Below, in pieces: positions 9,320 through 17,282 of a DNA stretch of 23,983 nucleotides. The notes beneath the pieces were generated by a model. That model had not been told where the DNA came from, searched no databases, and worked only from the letters and a program-made list of their open reading frames with translations. Numbering within the stretch: position 1 is the first letter of the stretch; each line of letters opens with the position of its first letter. The stretch is from NCBI GenBank assembly GCA_031407765.1, contig JANOIR010000378.1, positions 1 to 23,983 of the forward strand, read 5' to 3'. The translations under genes and the position numbers were made by a program. Source of the DNA: JBDSLU01 sp031407765 (GTDB taxonomy: Bacteria; Acidobacteriota; Vicinamibacteria; Vicinamibacterales; Vicinamibacteraceae).

Positions 9320-9357
9320 GGCCGCGACGGCGCTGAGGGCGCCGTCGCCAGCAGGCA
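9320..9357. repeat. Solo hairpin head of the repeat element
   Basis: Thirty-eight bases identical to 9223-9260. They contain the same hairpin, here at 9324-9348, with stem GCGACGGCGC/GCGCCGTCGC and loop TGAGG, and the flank CCAGCAGGCA. The GC-rich tail of the full element is missing; only five bases separate it from the gpsA 3' copy. With no T-tract it is a poor classical terminator, though as RNA it would be very stable. Confidence 0.75.
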
Positions 9358-9368
9358 GAGGACCGGCT

Positions 9369-9416
9369 GATATGATCGCGGCGTGGGTTTGCTCTCTCGC
9401 CTGGCCGACAGCCTCA
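9369..9416 (+). pseudogene. Degenerate copy of the ftsY promoter and first 11 codons
   Basis: Bases 9369-9416 align to 9534-9581, the start of ftsY. GATATGAT is identical, the next six bases differ, and then 31 of 34 bases match from the GTG. The copy reads VGLLSRLADSL against the real MGLLSRLTDSL. Two of the three coding differences are synonymous and the third is Ala/Thr. After codon 11 the frame runs into the repeat element and stops at 9476-9478. It could be transcribed and give a 31-residue peptide, but is best read as a truncated duplicate. Confidence 0.75.
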
Positions 9417-9426
9417 GTCATTGTGG

Positions 9427-9530
9427 CCGACCGCGCCCTCAGCGCGGTCGGAGCCGCGCATGCGATCCGCCGCGCTGATCCGTCGGCCCTGGGCGGGCCG
9501 CCGGGCGCGTCGGGCGCGCGGGCGTCTTCG
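9427..9530 (+). repeat. Repeat element copy 2 (hairpin head plus GC-rich tail), plus orientation
   Basis: The hairpin head at 9427-9451 has stem CCGACCGCGC/GCGCGGTCGG and loop CCTCA, the complement of the loop in copy 1. Relative to copy 1, two stem positions changed and both partners changed with them, so pairing is preserved. The tail (about 9452-9525) aligns without gaps to the reverse complement of the copy 1 tail. The element separates the degenerate ftsY start copy from the true ftsY start, mirroring how copy 1 separates the two gpsA end copies. It is non-coding as far as I can see. Confidence 0.65.
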
Positions 9531-9535
9531 GCAGA

Positions 9536-9548
9536 TATGATGCTCGGG
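9536..9548 (+). promoter_or_regulatory. Candidate -10 element for ftsY with transcription start at or beside the GTG (leaderless)
   Basis: TATGAT at 9536-9541 matches the -10 consensus at five of six positions and ends six bases before the GTG at 9548, so transcription would begin at or next to the start codon. There is no Shine-Dalgarno sequence between them (GCTCGG). The degenerate copy upstream keeps TATGAT, the six-base spacing and the GTG. No convincing -35 is visible. Confidence 0.4.
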
Positions 9549-10474
9549 TGGGTTTGCTTTCTCGCCTGACCGATAGCCTCAAGCGGACCAAGGATCAGCT
9601 CTTTCAGCGCTTCGAGGAGGTCGTCCAGCAGGCCGATGCGCCCGAGGCCCGCACCAAGACCAGCATTCCGATCGACACCCTCGACGCGCTCGAGGAGGTC
9701 TTGATCTCGGCCGACGTCGGCGTCGGCGCGACCCAGGCCATCGTGGCCGCGGTCGGCGCCCGGGCCCGGCGCGGCGAGAGCCTGCGCTCGCTGGTGAAAG
9801 ACGAGATCACGAAAATCCTGGCCGGGGCGGAGCGGCCGCAGCCGGTCGTCGCGCCGCCGACCGTCATCATGATCGTGGGCGTCAACGGCACCGGCAAGAC
9901 GACGACGGTGGGCAAGCTGGCGCGGGCGATGAAGGCGGCCGGCCGCGACCCGCTGGTCTGTGCCGCAGACACCTTCCGGGCCGCGGCGGTGGAGCAGCTC
10001 GACGTGTGGGCGCAGCGCGCCGGTGTCGACATGATCCGCGCCAAGAGCGGATCCGATCCCGCGGCGGTGGTGTTCGACGCGCTCCAGGCTGGGCGCGCCC
10101 GCGGCCGCGATCCCATCCTGATCGACACCGCCGGCCGCCTGCACACGCGCGTCAATCTCATGGGCGAGCTCGACAAGATTCGCCGCATCGCGTCGCGCGA
10201 GATCCCGGGCGCGCCGCACGAGACGCTGCTGGTGCTGGACGCGACGGTCGGGCAGAACGGCGTCGTCCAGGCCCGCGAGTTCACCGCCGCCGCCGGCGTG
10301 ACTGGTGTCGTCCTGACCAAGCTCGATGGGACCGCCAAGGGCGGCGTCGCCGTGGCCATCGCGCACGATCTCAAGCTGCCGATCCGCTGGGTCGGCACCG
10401 GCGAGAGCATCGAGGATCTGGTCCCGTTCTCGAGTGCGGAGTACGTCGACGCGCTCTTCGAGGCGTCGTGGTGA
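9548..10474 (+). CDS. ftsY: Signal recognition particle receptor FtsY
   Basis: A 308-residue SRP GTPase that docks ribosome-SRP complexes at the membrane. The GTG at 9548 gives MGLLSRLTDSLKRTKDQLFQ, an amphipathic N helix. The four-helix N domain spans about 1-90 and the NG GTPase domain follows: P loop GVNGTGKTTT (111-120), DTFRAAAVEQL, the DTAGR G3 motif, TKLDGTAKGG (G4) and GTGE near the end. The long acidic A domain of the E. coli protein is absent, as in many bacteria, so membrane binding would rest on the N-terminal helix. Its 5' end is duplicated upstream. The ribD GTG overlaps its stop (GTGA), an unusual operon pairing. Its partner Ffh is encoded 3.4 kb downstream. Confidence 0.95.
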   Translation: MGLLSRLTDSLKRTKDQLFQRFEEVVQQADAPEARTKTSIPIDTLDALEEVLISADVGVGATQAIVAAVGARARRGESLRSLVKDEITKILAGAERPQPVVAPPTVIMIVGVNGTGKTTTVGKLARAMKAAGRDPLVCAADTFRAAAVEQLDVWAQRAGVDMIRAKSGSDPAAVVFDALQAGRARGRDPILIDTAGRLHTRVNLMGELDKIRRIASREIPGAPHETLLVLDATVGQNGVVQAREFTAAAGVTGVVLTKLDGTAKGGVAVAIAHDLKLPIRWVGTGESIEDLVPFSSAEYVDALFEASW

Positions 10475-11557
10475 CAGCACCGGCGTCGCCGCGGCGTGAC
10501 GACGCGCACATGGCCACCGCGCTGGCGCTGGCCGAGCGCGGCCGCGGTCGCACCAGCCCCAACCCCTTGGTAGGCGCGGTGATCGTCGACGACGCGGGCG
10601 TGGTCGTCGGGACCGGCTTCCACAAGCGTGCCGGCGAGCCGCATGCCGAGGTCTACGCGCTGCGCGCCGCCGGCCTGCGCGCGCGGGGCGCCACGCTGTA
10701 CTGCACGCTCGAGCCGTGCAGCCACACGGGCCGAACCGGGCCGTGCGCGGTCGCGGTCGCCGAGGCCGGCGTGCGGCGCGTCGTCGCGGCGATGCAGGAC
10801 CCGTATCCACAGGTCGCCGGACGCGGCTTCGCCTACCTGCGCGAGCACGGCGTCGAGGTCGAGGTCGGTGTGCGCGAGGCCGAGGCCCGACGTCTCAACG
10901 AAGTGTTCGTCACCAACGTCGTGGCGCGGCGGCCGTTCGTCATCGCCAAGATCGCGGTCAGCCTGGACGGCGCGATCGCCGAGGCGCCGGGGGCACGGAC
11001 GGCGGTGAGTGGCGCCGCGTCGCAGCGCCACGCGCAGCGGGTGCGCGCGGAGGTGGCGGCGATCGGGATCGGATCGGGCACGCTGATCGCCGACGATCCG
11101 GTGCTGACCGCGCGCGACGTCTGGCGCGAGCGACCGCTGGCGCGGGTCGTCTTCGACCGCCGGCTGCGGATGTCGCCGGCGGCACGGCTGTGCGACACGC
11201 TCGATCGCGGACCGATCCTGCTGGTCACGACGCTCGCCGCGTGCGCGGCGGATCCGTCGCGGGCCCGCGCCCTCTCCGGACGCGGCGTCACCGTGCTGCC
11301 ACGCGACGACGGCGCGCTGGCCCCGGCCGTCGCCGACCTGCTCGGCTACGGCGTCACCTCACTGCTGCTCGAAGGCGGCCCGGCGCTGCACGCGGCGGCG
11401 TGGACCGCCGGTATCGTCGATCGCGTCCGCTGCTACGTCTCGCCGCAGACGCTCGGACCGACCCGCGTGTCCTGGACCATGCCGCCGTCGTTCGGGCTCG
11501 CCGCCCTGGGACCGACGCGCGCCGAGCCGCTCGGCGACGACGTCTTGATTGAAGCCG

Positions 11558-11577
<20 letters not shown>
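10471..11577 (+). CDS. ribD: Bifunctional riboflavin deaminase/reductase
   Basis: A 368-residue cytoplasmic enzyme that carries out two riboflavin steps: deamination of the pyrimidine and reduction of its ribose side chain. I chose the GTG at 10471 (GTGA overlap with ftsY), because it gives the family N-terminal helix ahead of RGRTSPNPLVGAVIV; an ATG at 10510 is the alternative. The deaminase domain (1-150) has the zinc site H58-A-E60, C83 and C92 (HAEVYAL, EPCSHTGRTGPC). The reductase domain (from about 155) begins RPFVIAKIAVSLDGAIAE and has LLLEGGPALHAA. Length is normal. It is followed by ribE with a 20-base overlap. I saw no FMN riboswitch upstream; expression probably follows the ftsY promoter. 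Confidence 0.94.
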
Positions 11578-12168
<591 letters not shown>

Positions 12169-12172
<4 letters not shown>

Positions 12173-13497
12173 CCCGAACCAAAGCCGCGTCGTCGAAACG
12201 GGCGTCCCAGCGGAAGCCTGCCAAGGTGGCGTCCGCCGCGCCGAAGCCGGCCAGCGCCCCGGCGGCGAAGGCGGCGCTCCGTCCGGTTCGTCGCAATACG
12301 CCGTTCTCGTCGATCGAGGAGGGGGTGGCGGCGATCCGCGCCGGCGGGATGATCGTGGTCGTCGACGACGAGGAGCGCGAGAACGAAGGCGATCTGACCA
12401 TGGCCGCGGAGCGGGTGACGCCCGAGGCCGTCAACTTCATGATCACCCACGCCCGCGGGCTGCTGTGCCTGTCGATGACGCCGGAGCGGCTCGACGCGCT
12501 CGAGATTCCGCTCGTCGTCAACGACAACTCGTCGCGCCGCGGCACGCCGATGTGCGTGTCGATCGACGCCAAGTCGGTGGCGACCGGCGTGTCGGCCCCG
12601 GAGCGTGCCGCGACGATCCGGGCCGCCATCGATCCGGCGACCACACCGCGCGACCTGGTGAAGCCGGGCCACGTGATCCCGTTGCGGGCGCGGGAGGGCG
12701 GCACGCTGGTCCGGGCCGGGCACACGGAGGCAGCGGTCGACCTGGCCCGCATCGCCGGCCTGGCGCCGGCCGGCGTGATCTGCGAGATCACCAAGAAGGA
12801 CGGCACCATGGCGCGGGTGCCGGACCTGATGGCCTTTGCCCGCAAGCACAAGCTCCCGATCATCACCATCGCCGACCTGATCCGCCACCGCATGCGGACG
12901 GAGCGGATGGTGACGCAGGTGGCGGTGGCCCGGATGCCGACCGCGCACGGCGAGTTCGCGGTGCATGCCTACGAGAGCCGCCTCGACGGCGAGACCCACA
13001 TCGCCCTGGTCAGGGGCGACCTCGGCACCGGCGAGCGGGTGCTGCTGCGGGTCCACTCGAAGTGCCTGACCGGCGACGTTTTCCACTCCGCCCGCTGCGA
13101 CTGCGGTGAGCAGCTCCACTCCGCGATGGAGCAGATCGCCCGGGAAGGGCGGGGCGTCCTCCTCTATCTGAACCAGGAGGGCCGGGGCATCGGCCTGGCC
13201 AACAAGATCCGCGCCTACGAGCTGCAGGACCAGGGCTTCGACACCGTCGAAGCCAACGAAAAGCTCGGATTCAAGCCGGATCAGCGGGATTACGGCATCG
13301 GTGCCCAGATCCTGCGCGATCTGGGGGTCCGCTCGATGCGCCTGCTGACGAACAATCCGCGAAAGTTCGTCGGTCTGGAAGGCTACGGGCTCTCGGTGGT
13401 CGAATCGGTGCCTATCGAAATCGAGCCGTCGGAGCACACCCTGGGCTACCTCAGGACCAAGAAGGAAAAGCTCGGGCACAAGCTCTCGGTGGTGTAG
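12169..13497 (+). CDS. ribBA: Bifunctional 3,4-dihydroxy-2-butanone-4-phosphate synthase / GTP cyclohydrolase II
   Basis: A 442-residue two-domain enzyme making both riboflavin precursors. The ATG at 12169 overlaps the ribE stop. Residues 1-43 are a Lys/Ala/Pro-rich basic extension not needed by either domain. The RibB domain (about 44-245) has VVDDEERENEGDLTMAAERV with its metal-binding acidic residues, and HTEAAVDLARIAG. The RibA domain (about 246-442) has HSKCLTGDVFHSARCDCGEQ, with zinc ligands C299, C310 and C312, then LNQEGRGIGLANKIRAYELQ and RLLTNNPRK. Both domains look intact. The last five codons form one arm of a 16-bp inverted repeat that extends past the stop. ribH and nusB, frequent next genes in this operon type, are absent here. 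Confidence 0.95.
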
Positions 13498-13529
13498 CGG
13501 GCGCGGCCCGCCGCACCACCGAGAGCTTG
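13479..13529. repeat. Large hairpin spanning the ribBA stop (inverted copy of the gene end)
   Basis: A perfect 16-bp inverted repeat pairs 13479-13494 (CAAGCTCTCGGTGGTG, the last coding bases of ribBA) with 13514-13529. Inside it GCGGGC (13497-13502) pairs with GCCCGC (13506-13511) around a three-base loop. The whole folds into one long hairpin containing the stop codon. No T-tract follows, so it is not a standard intrinsic terminator, though it could still stop transcription or protect the 3' end. In effect the last codons of ribBA are repeated backwards just after the gene. Confidence 0.7.
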
Positions 13530-13541
13530 AACTCCCAACTT

Positions 13542-13713
13542 CCAACCGCCAACTTCCAAGGCACTCCCAACCTCCAACTCCCAAGGACCTTCCGACCTGT
13601 AAGGAGCAGCCGCCGAACGCGGCGTGGCGAGCCGGGATTGCCCTTGGGAGTTGGGAATTGCCCTTGGGAGTTGGGAATTGGGAGTGCCTTGGAGCTTGGG
13701 AGTTGGCGGTTGG
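13542..13713. repeat. Inverted array of TTGGGAG-type heptamer units
   Basis: The 360-base gap between ribBA and ffh holds an array of units related to CCCAACT/AGTTGGG. The left arm (13542-13586, starting CCAACCGCCAACTTCCAAGG) reappears as reverse complement in the right arm (13662-13713, ending GGAGTTGGCGGTTGG), with a seven-base extra unit on the right and a few substitutions. The arms enclose about 75 bases that include a 20-bp tandem repeat. The AT content and pyrimidine/purine strand bias differ sharply from surrounding DNA. Frames through it read as cycles of Leu-Gly-Ser-Trp-Glu-like residues because seven and three share a 21-base period; no real gene is implied. Confidence 0.75.
13637..13676 (+). 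repeat. 20-bp tandem repeat, two copies
   Basis: ATTGCCCTTGGGAGTTGGGA occurs at 13637-13656 and immediately again at 13657-13676, then continues ATTGGGAG into the heptamer array. The copies are identical, pointing to a recent slippage event. Confidence 0.85.
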
Positions 13714-13737
13714 ACGTTCCCGCGCCAGCCTGCGGGC

Positions 13738-13762
13738 GTTCGGCCGCCCAGCCGGCGCGCCC
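13738..13762 (-). repeat. Possible fragment of the repeat-element tail
   Basis: Bases 13738-13762 match 9163-9187, inside the tail of repeat element copy 1, at 21 of 25 positions with the last 15 identical (CCAGCCGGCGCGCCC). GC-rich composition raises the chance of coincidence, so this is a tentative solo tail without hairpin. Confidence 0.35.
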
Positions 13763-13768
13763 GGCCGT

Positions 13769-13798
13769 TTGACCGGGGCGCCTAAGCGCTGCTAGGAT
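13769..13798 (+). promoter_or_regulatory. Candidate sigma-70-type promoter for ffh and the ribosomal cluster
   Basis: TTGACC (13769-13774), an 18-base spacer and TAGGAT (13793-13798) lie about 60 bases upstream of the ffh ATG. The -35 matches five of six consensus positions and the -10 four of six. It is directly downstream of the repeat array, so the array is probably upstream of, not within, the ffh transcript. Confidence 0.5.
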
Positions 13799-13857
13799 AA
13801 CCGTTTGCGCCCGTGCGCCCAGGTGTCGGCAAGGCACCGGCCGCGGGCCAGACGGTC

Positions 13858-15225
<1,368 letters not shown>

Positions 15226-15233
15226 GCGCGTGC

Positions 15234-15250
15234 GTTCCTTCGGAAGGAAC
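15234..15250. promoter_or_regulatory. Short hairpin between ffh and rpsP
   Basis: GTTCCTT, loop CGG, AAGGAAC: a perfect 7-bp stem in the 48-base gap between ffh and rpsP. No T-run follows. It could be a processing site or attenuator for the ribosomal genes; chance is also possible. It is 23 bases upstream of the rpsP start and just before its ribosome binding site (AGAAGGA, about 15263-15269). Confidence 0.35.
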
Positions 15251-15273
15251 CCCCGCTCGTTGAGAAGGAAACA

Positions 15274-15546
15274 ATGGTTACAATTCGCATGACTCGTGTG
15301 GGCTCGAAGAAGCGTCCCTTCTTCCGCATCGTGGTGGTTGAGGGGCGCAGCGCCCGTGATGGCAGCGTCACCGAGAGCCTGGGGCTCTACGATCCGCGCC
15401 GCAAGCCGGAGTTCTTCAAGCTCGATCGCGATCGCTTCGCGCACTGGGTGTCCAAGGGCGCGCAGCCGTCGAACACACTGAAGACCCTCGTCGCGCGCAA
15501 CCCCGCTGCTCCGGTGGCGGAGGCGTCCGCGCCGGCCACGTCGTGA
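15274..15546 (+). CDS. rpsP: 30S ribosomal protein S16
   Basis: A 90-residue ribosomal protein with the invariant start MVTIRMTRVGSKKRPFFRIV, then VVEGRSARDGSVTESLGLYD and the C-terminal DRFAHWVSKGAQPSNTLKTL. It binds 16S rRNA early in small-subunit assembly. A good Shine-Dalgarno sequence, AGAAGGA, precedes the ATG, one of the clearest in the window and in keeping with high expression. A short Ala/Pro tail (about 78-90) ends the protein. The khpA start overlaps its stop (GTGA). Confidence 0.97.
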   Translation: MVTIRMTRVGSKKRPFFRIVVVEGRSARDGSVTESLGLYDPRRKPEFFKLDRDRFAHWVSKGAQPSNTLKTLVARNPAAPVAEASAPATS

Positions 15547-15809
15547 GCGACGCCGGGACGGGCACGCCGCGGCTGACCGCGCTCGTCGAGGTCATCGGCC
15601 GCGCCCTCGCCGACGAGCCCGAGCTGGTGCGGGCGACCGAGGCGCAGCATCGCGGCATCGCCGTCGTCGAGCTGTTCATGGCGCCCGGGGACATCGGCCG
15701 GGTGATCGGCCGGCAGGGTCGCACCGCGCAGGCGGTGCGCGGCCTGGTATCGCTCGCGGCGGAACGGGCCGGCGTCAAGGCGCAGGTCGAGTTCCGCGAG
15801 ACCCGGTAG
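15543..15809 (+). CDS. khpA: KH-domain RNA-binding protein KhpA
   Basis: An 88-residue protein consisting of one KH domain. The GTG at 15543 overlaps the rpsP stop. The core reads ELFMAPGDIGRVIGRQGRTA, in which GRQG is the GXXG RNA-gripping loop, followed by AQAVRGLVSLAAERAG. KhpA binds structured RNAs and in other bacteria pairs with KhpB; no khpB is visible here. The position between rpsP and rimM is the standard one. The N-terminal half is more acidic and longer than the minimal family member, but the domain is complete. Confidence 0.92.
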   Translation: MSDAGTGTPRLTALVEVIGRALADEPELVRATEAQHRGIAVVELFMAPGDIGRVIGRQGRTAQAVRGLVSLAAERAGVKAQVEFRETR

Positions 15810-15824
15810 CGGGGCGAGGCCGAC

Positions 15825-16445
15825 GTGGCGGGCACGAACGCGACGGCGCCGGAGGACCTCGTGCTGGTCGGCCGGATCGAGCGGCCGCATGGCCTGCGGG
15901 GCGAGGTGGCGGTGCAGCCGCTCACCGACTTCGGTGACGAGCGCTTCGTGCCGGGCGCGACGCTGTTGACGGCGGCGGCGGGACAGACCCCGGACGGCTC
16001 GGCGGACCTGCGGATCGAGGAGGTCCGGTGGCATCGCGAGCGGCCGCTCATCCTGTTCGCCGGCGTCGAATCGGTCGAGGCCGCGGAGGCGCTGCGGGGC
16101 CAGGGGTTGTGGATCGCGGCGGCGGCACGACGGGCGCTCGAGCCGGGGTCGTTCTACGAGACCGACCTCGTGGGCTGCCGGGTCGAGACCGTCAGCGGTC
16201 AGGCGGTGGGCACGGTCGCCCGCGTCGAGGGATCGCCGGGTGCGTCGGTGCTGGTCATCGACGGACCGCAGGGCGAGGTGCTGGTGCCTCTCGCCGACGA
16301 AATCTGCCGGGTCATCGACCCGGCATCGCGGCGGATCGCGATCGATCCGCCGGCAGGGTTGCTCGAGTTGAACGCGCCGTCGGCGACGCCGAGCCGGGAA
16401 CGGCGGCCGCCGGGGCGGCGCGGGGGAGGCCGGCCGCCGACGTGA
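15825..16445 (+). CDS. rimM: Ribosome maturation factor RimM
   Basis: A 206-residue factor for maturation of the 16S rRNA 3' domain around protein S19. The GTG at 15825 gives MAGTNATAPEDLVLVGRIER; the family motif RIERPHGLRGEVAVQPLTDF begins at about 17. The N-terminal RimM domain extends to about 105 and a PRC-barrel follows, with EPGSFYETDLVGCRVETVSG and EVLVPLADEICRVIDPASRR. The last 25 residues are rich in Arg, Gly and Pro (SRERRPPGRRGGGRPP), beyond the usual end of the family, and may add RNA affinity. The gene is separated by 15 bases from khpA and 48 from trmD. Confidence 0.94.
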   Translation: MAGTNATAPEDLVLVGRIERPHGLRGEVAVQPLTDFGDERFVPGATLLTAAAGQTPDGSADLRIEEVRWHRERPLILFAGVESVEAAEALRGQGLWIAAAARRALEPGSFYETDLVGCRVETVSGQAVGTVARVEGSPGASVLVIDGPQGEVLVPLADEICRVIDPASRRIAIDPPAGLLELNAPSATPSRERRPPGRRGGGRPPT

Positions 16446-16493
16446 GGTGAAGCCGGCGGCGGGGAAGCTGGCGGGAAGGGGCGGGCGATCGTC

Positions 16494-17282
16494 ATGCGCG
16501 TGGACATCGTCACGATCTTCCCCGACATGGTGCGGGCCTTGGTCGGCGAGGGCATCGTCGCCCGGGCCCACGAGCGCGGCGTCGTCGACCTTGCGGTCCA
16601 CGATCTACGCGCCTTCACCACGGATCGGCATCGCGTCGTCGACGACACGCCGTTCGGCGGCGGGCCGGGGATGGTGCTGAAGCCGGAGCCGTTCTTCCGT
16701 GCGCTGGCCCACATCCGGGCGACGCGCGGCGAGCCGTCGGCGGTGATCGTGCCGAGCCCGCAGGGCCGGCGCTTCACGCACGAGGCGGCGGTGGCGTGGA
16801 GCCGCGCGGGGCACATCGTGCTCCTGTGCGGGCGCTACGAAGGGATCGACGAGCGCGTGGTCGAGGCGCTCGCGACCGACGAAATTTCGATCGGCGACTA
16901 CGTGCTGTCGGGCGGCGAGCTCGCGGCGATGGTGGTGGCCGACGCGGTGGTGCGGCAGGTGCCAGGGGTCGTGGGCGATGCCCGATCGGTCAGCGAGGAT
17001 TCCTTCGCGCGGCCGTGGCTCGACCATCCCCACTACACCCGCCCCGCCGAGTGGGAAGGGCGGCGGGTACCGGACGTGCTGCTCTCGGGGCATCACGCGC
17101 AGGTGGCGCGCTGGCGGTTGCGGACGGCGCTCGAGCGGACGCTCGATCGCCGCCCAGACCTGCTCGAAGGGCCGGGTTTTCCGGGTGAGGCCGGAGCCGA
17201 CGCCGAGCGGGTATTGCGGGAAATCAGGGCCGAGCGACAGGGGAGCCGGCCCGGGCGGCAGGAAAGGAAGCAGGAGTCATGA
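16494..17282 (+). CDS. trmD: tRNA (guanine-37-N1)-methyltransferase
   Basis: A 262-residue SPOUT-class methyltransferase that methylates G37 next to the anticodon, preventing frameshifting. It starts MRVDIVTIFPDMVRALVGEG and shows the family's DTPFGGGPGMVLKPEP, the deep-knot SAM site LLCGRYEGIDERV and SIGDYVLSGGELAAMVVADA, and LDHPHYTRPAEWEG, which holds the catalytic Asp. The C-terminal helical domain follows (SGHHAQVARWRLR). The final 20 residues are basic and polar (RQGSRPGRQERKQES). Its last codons overlap the rplS start (ATGA), so it is probably translated together with L19. Confidence 0.96.
   Translation: MRVDIVTIFPDMVRALVGEGIVARAHERGVVDLAVHDLRAFTTDRHRVVDDTPFGGGPGMVLKPEPFFRALAHIRATRGEPSAVIVPSPQGRRFTHEAAVAWSRAGHIVLLCGRYEGIDERVVEALATDEISIGDYVLSGGELAAMVVADAVVRQVPGVVGDARSVSEDSFARPWLDHPHYTRPAEWEGRRVPDVLLSGHHAQVARWRLRTALERTLDRRPDLLEGPGFPGEAGADAERVLREIRAERQGSRPGRQERKQES

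Noticed and set aside
9227..9348. Tandem rho-independent terminators after gpsA
   Set aside because: The hairpins are strong but followed by CCAGCAGGCA rather than U-runs, and a third copy sits just upstream of ftsY; the repeat-element explanation fits better, though a termination effect is not excluded.
9372..9569. 65-codon plus-strand open frame between gpsA and ftsY
   Set aside because: It reads through both copies of the ftsY start in another frame and through the element. The coding evidence belongs to the ftsY frame; this looks incidental.
10375..10470. FMN riboswitch before ribD
   Set aside because: There is no untranslated gap, since ribD starts inside the ftsY stop, and the conserved riboswitch core is not seen.
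9038..10810. 590-codon antisense open frame across the repeat region and ftsY
   Set aside because: Its C-terminal part is simply the repeats translated, and the rest mirrors ftsY and ribD codons. No recognisable domain.
13637..13713. CRISPR-like array
   Set aside because: Repeats are directly adjacent with no unique spacers, arms are inverted relative to each other, and no cas gene is present.
13498..13857. Small protein gene in the heptamer region (81- and 128-codon frames)
   Set aside because: The translations are cyclic Leu/Gly/Ser/Trp or Pro/Asn/Ser patterns produced by the seven-base units in every frame, and part overlaps the ribBA end and the ffh promoter.
13498..13857. SRP RNA gene near ffh
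   Set aside because: I looked for the conserved tetraloop and asymmetric-loop pattern next to ffh and saw none. The array here has a different base composition and structure.
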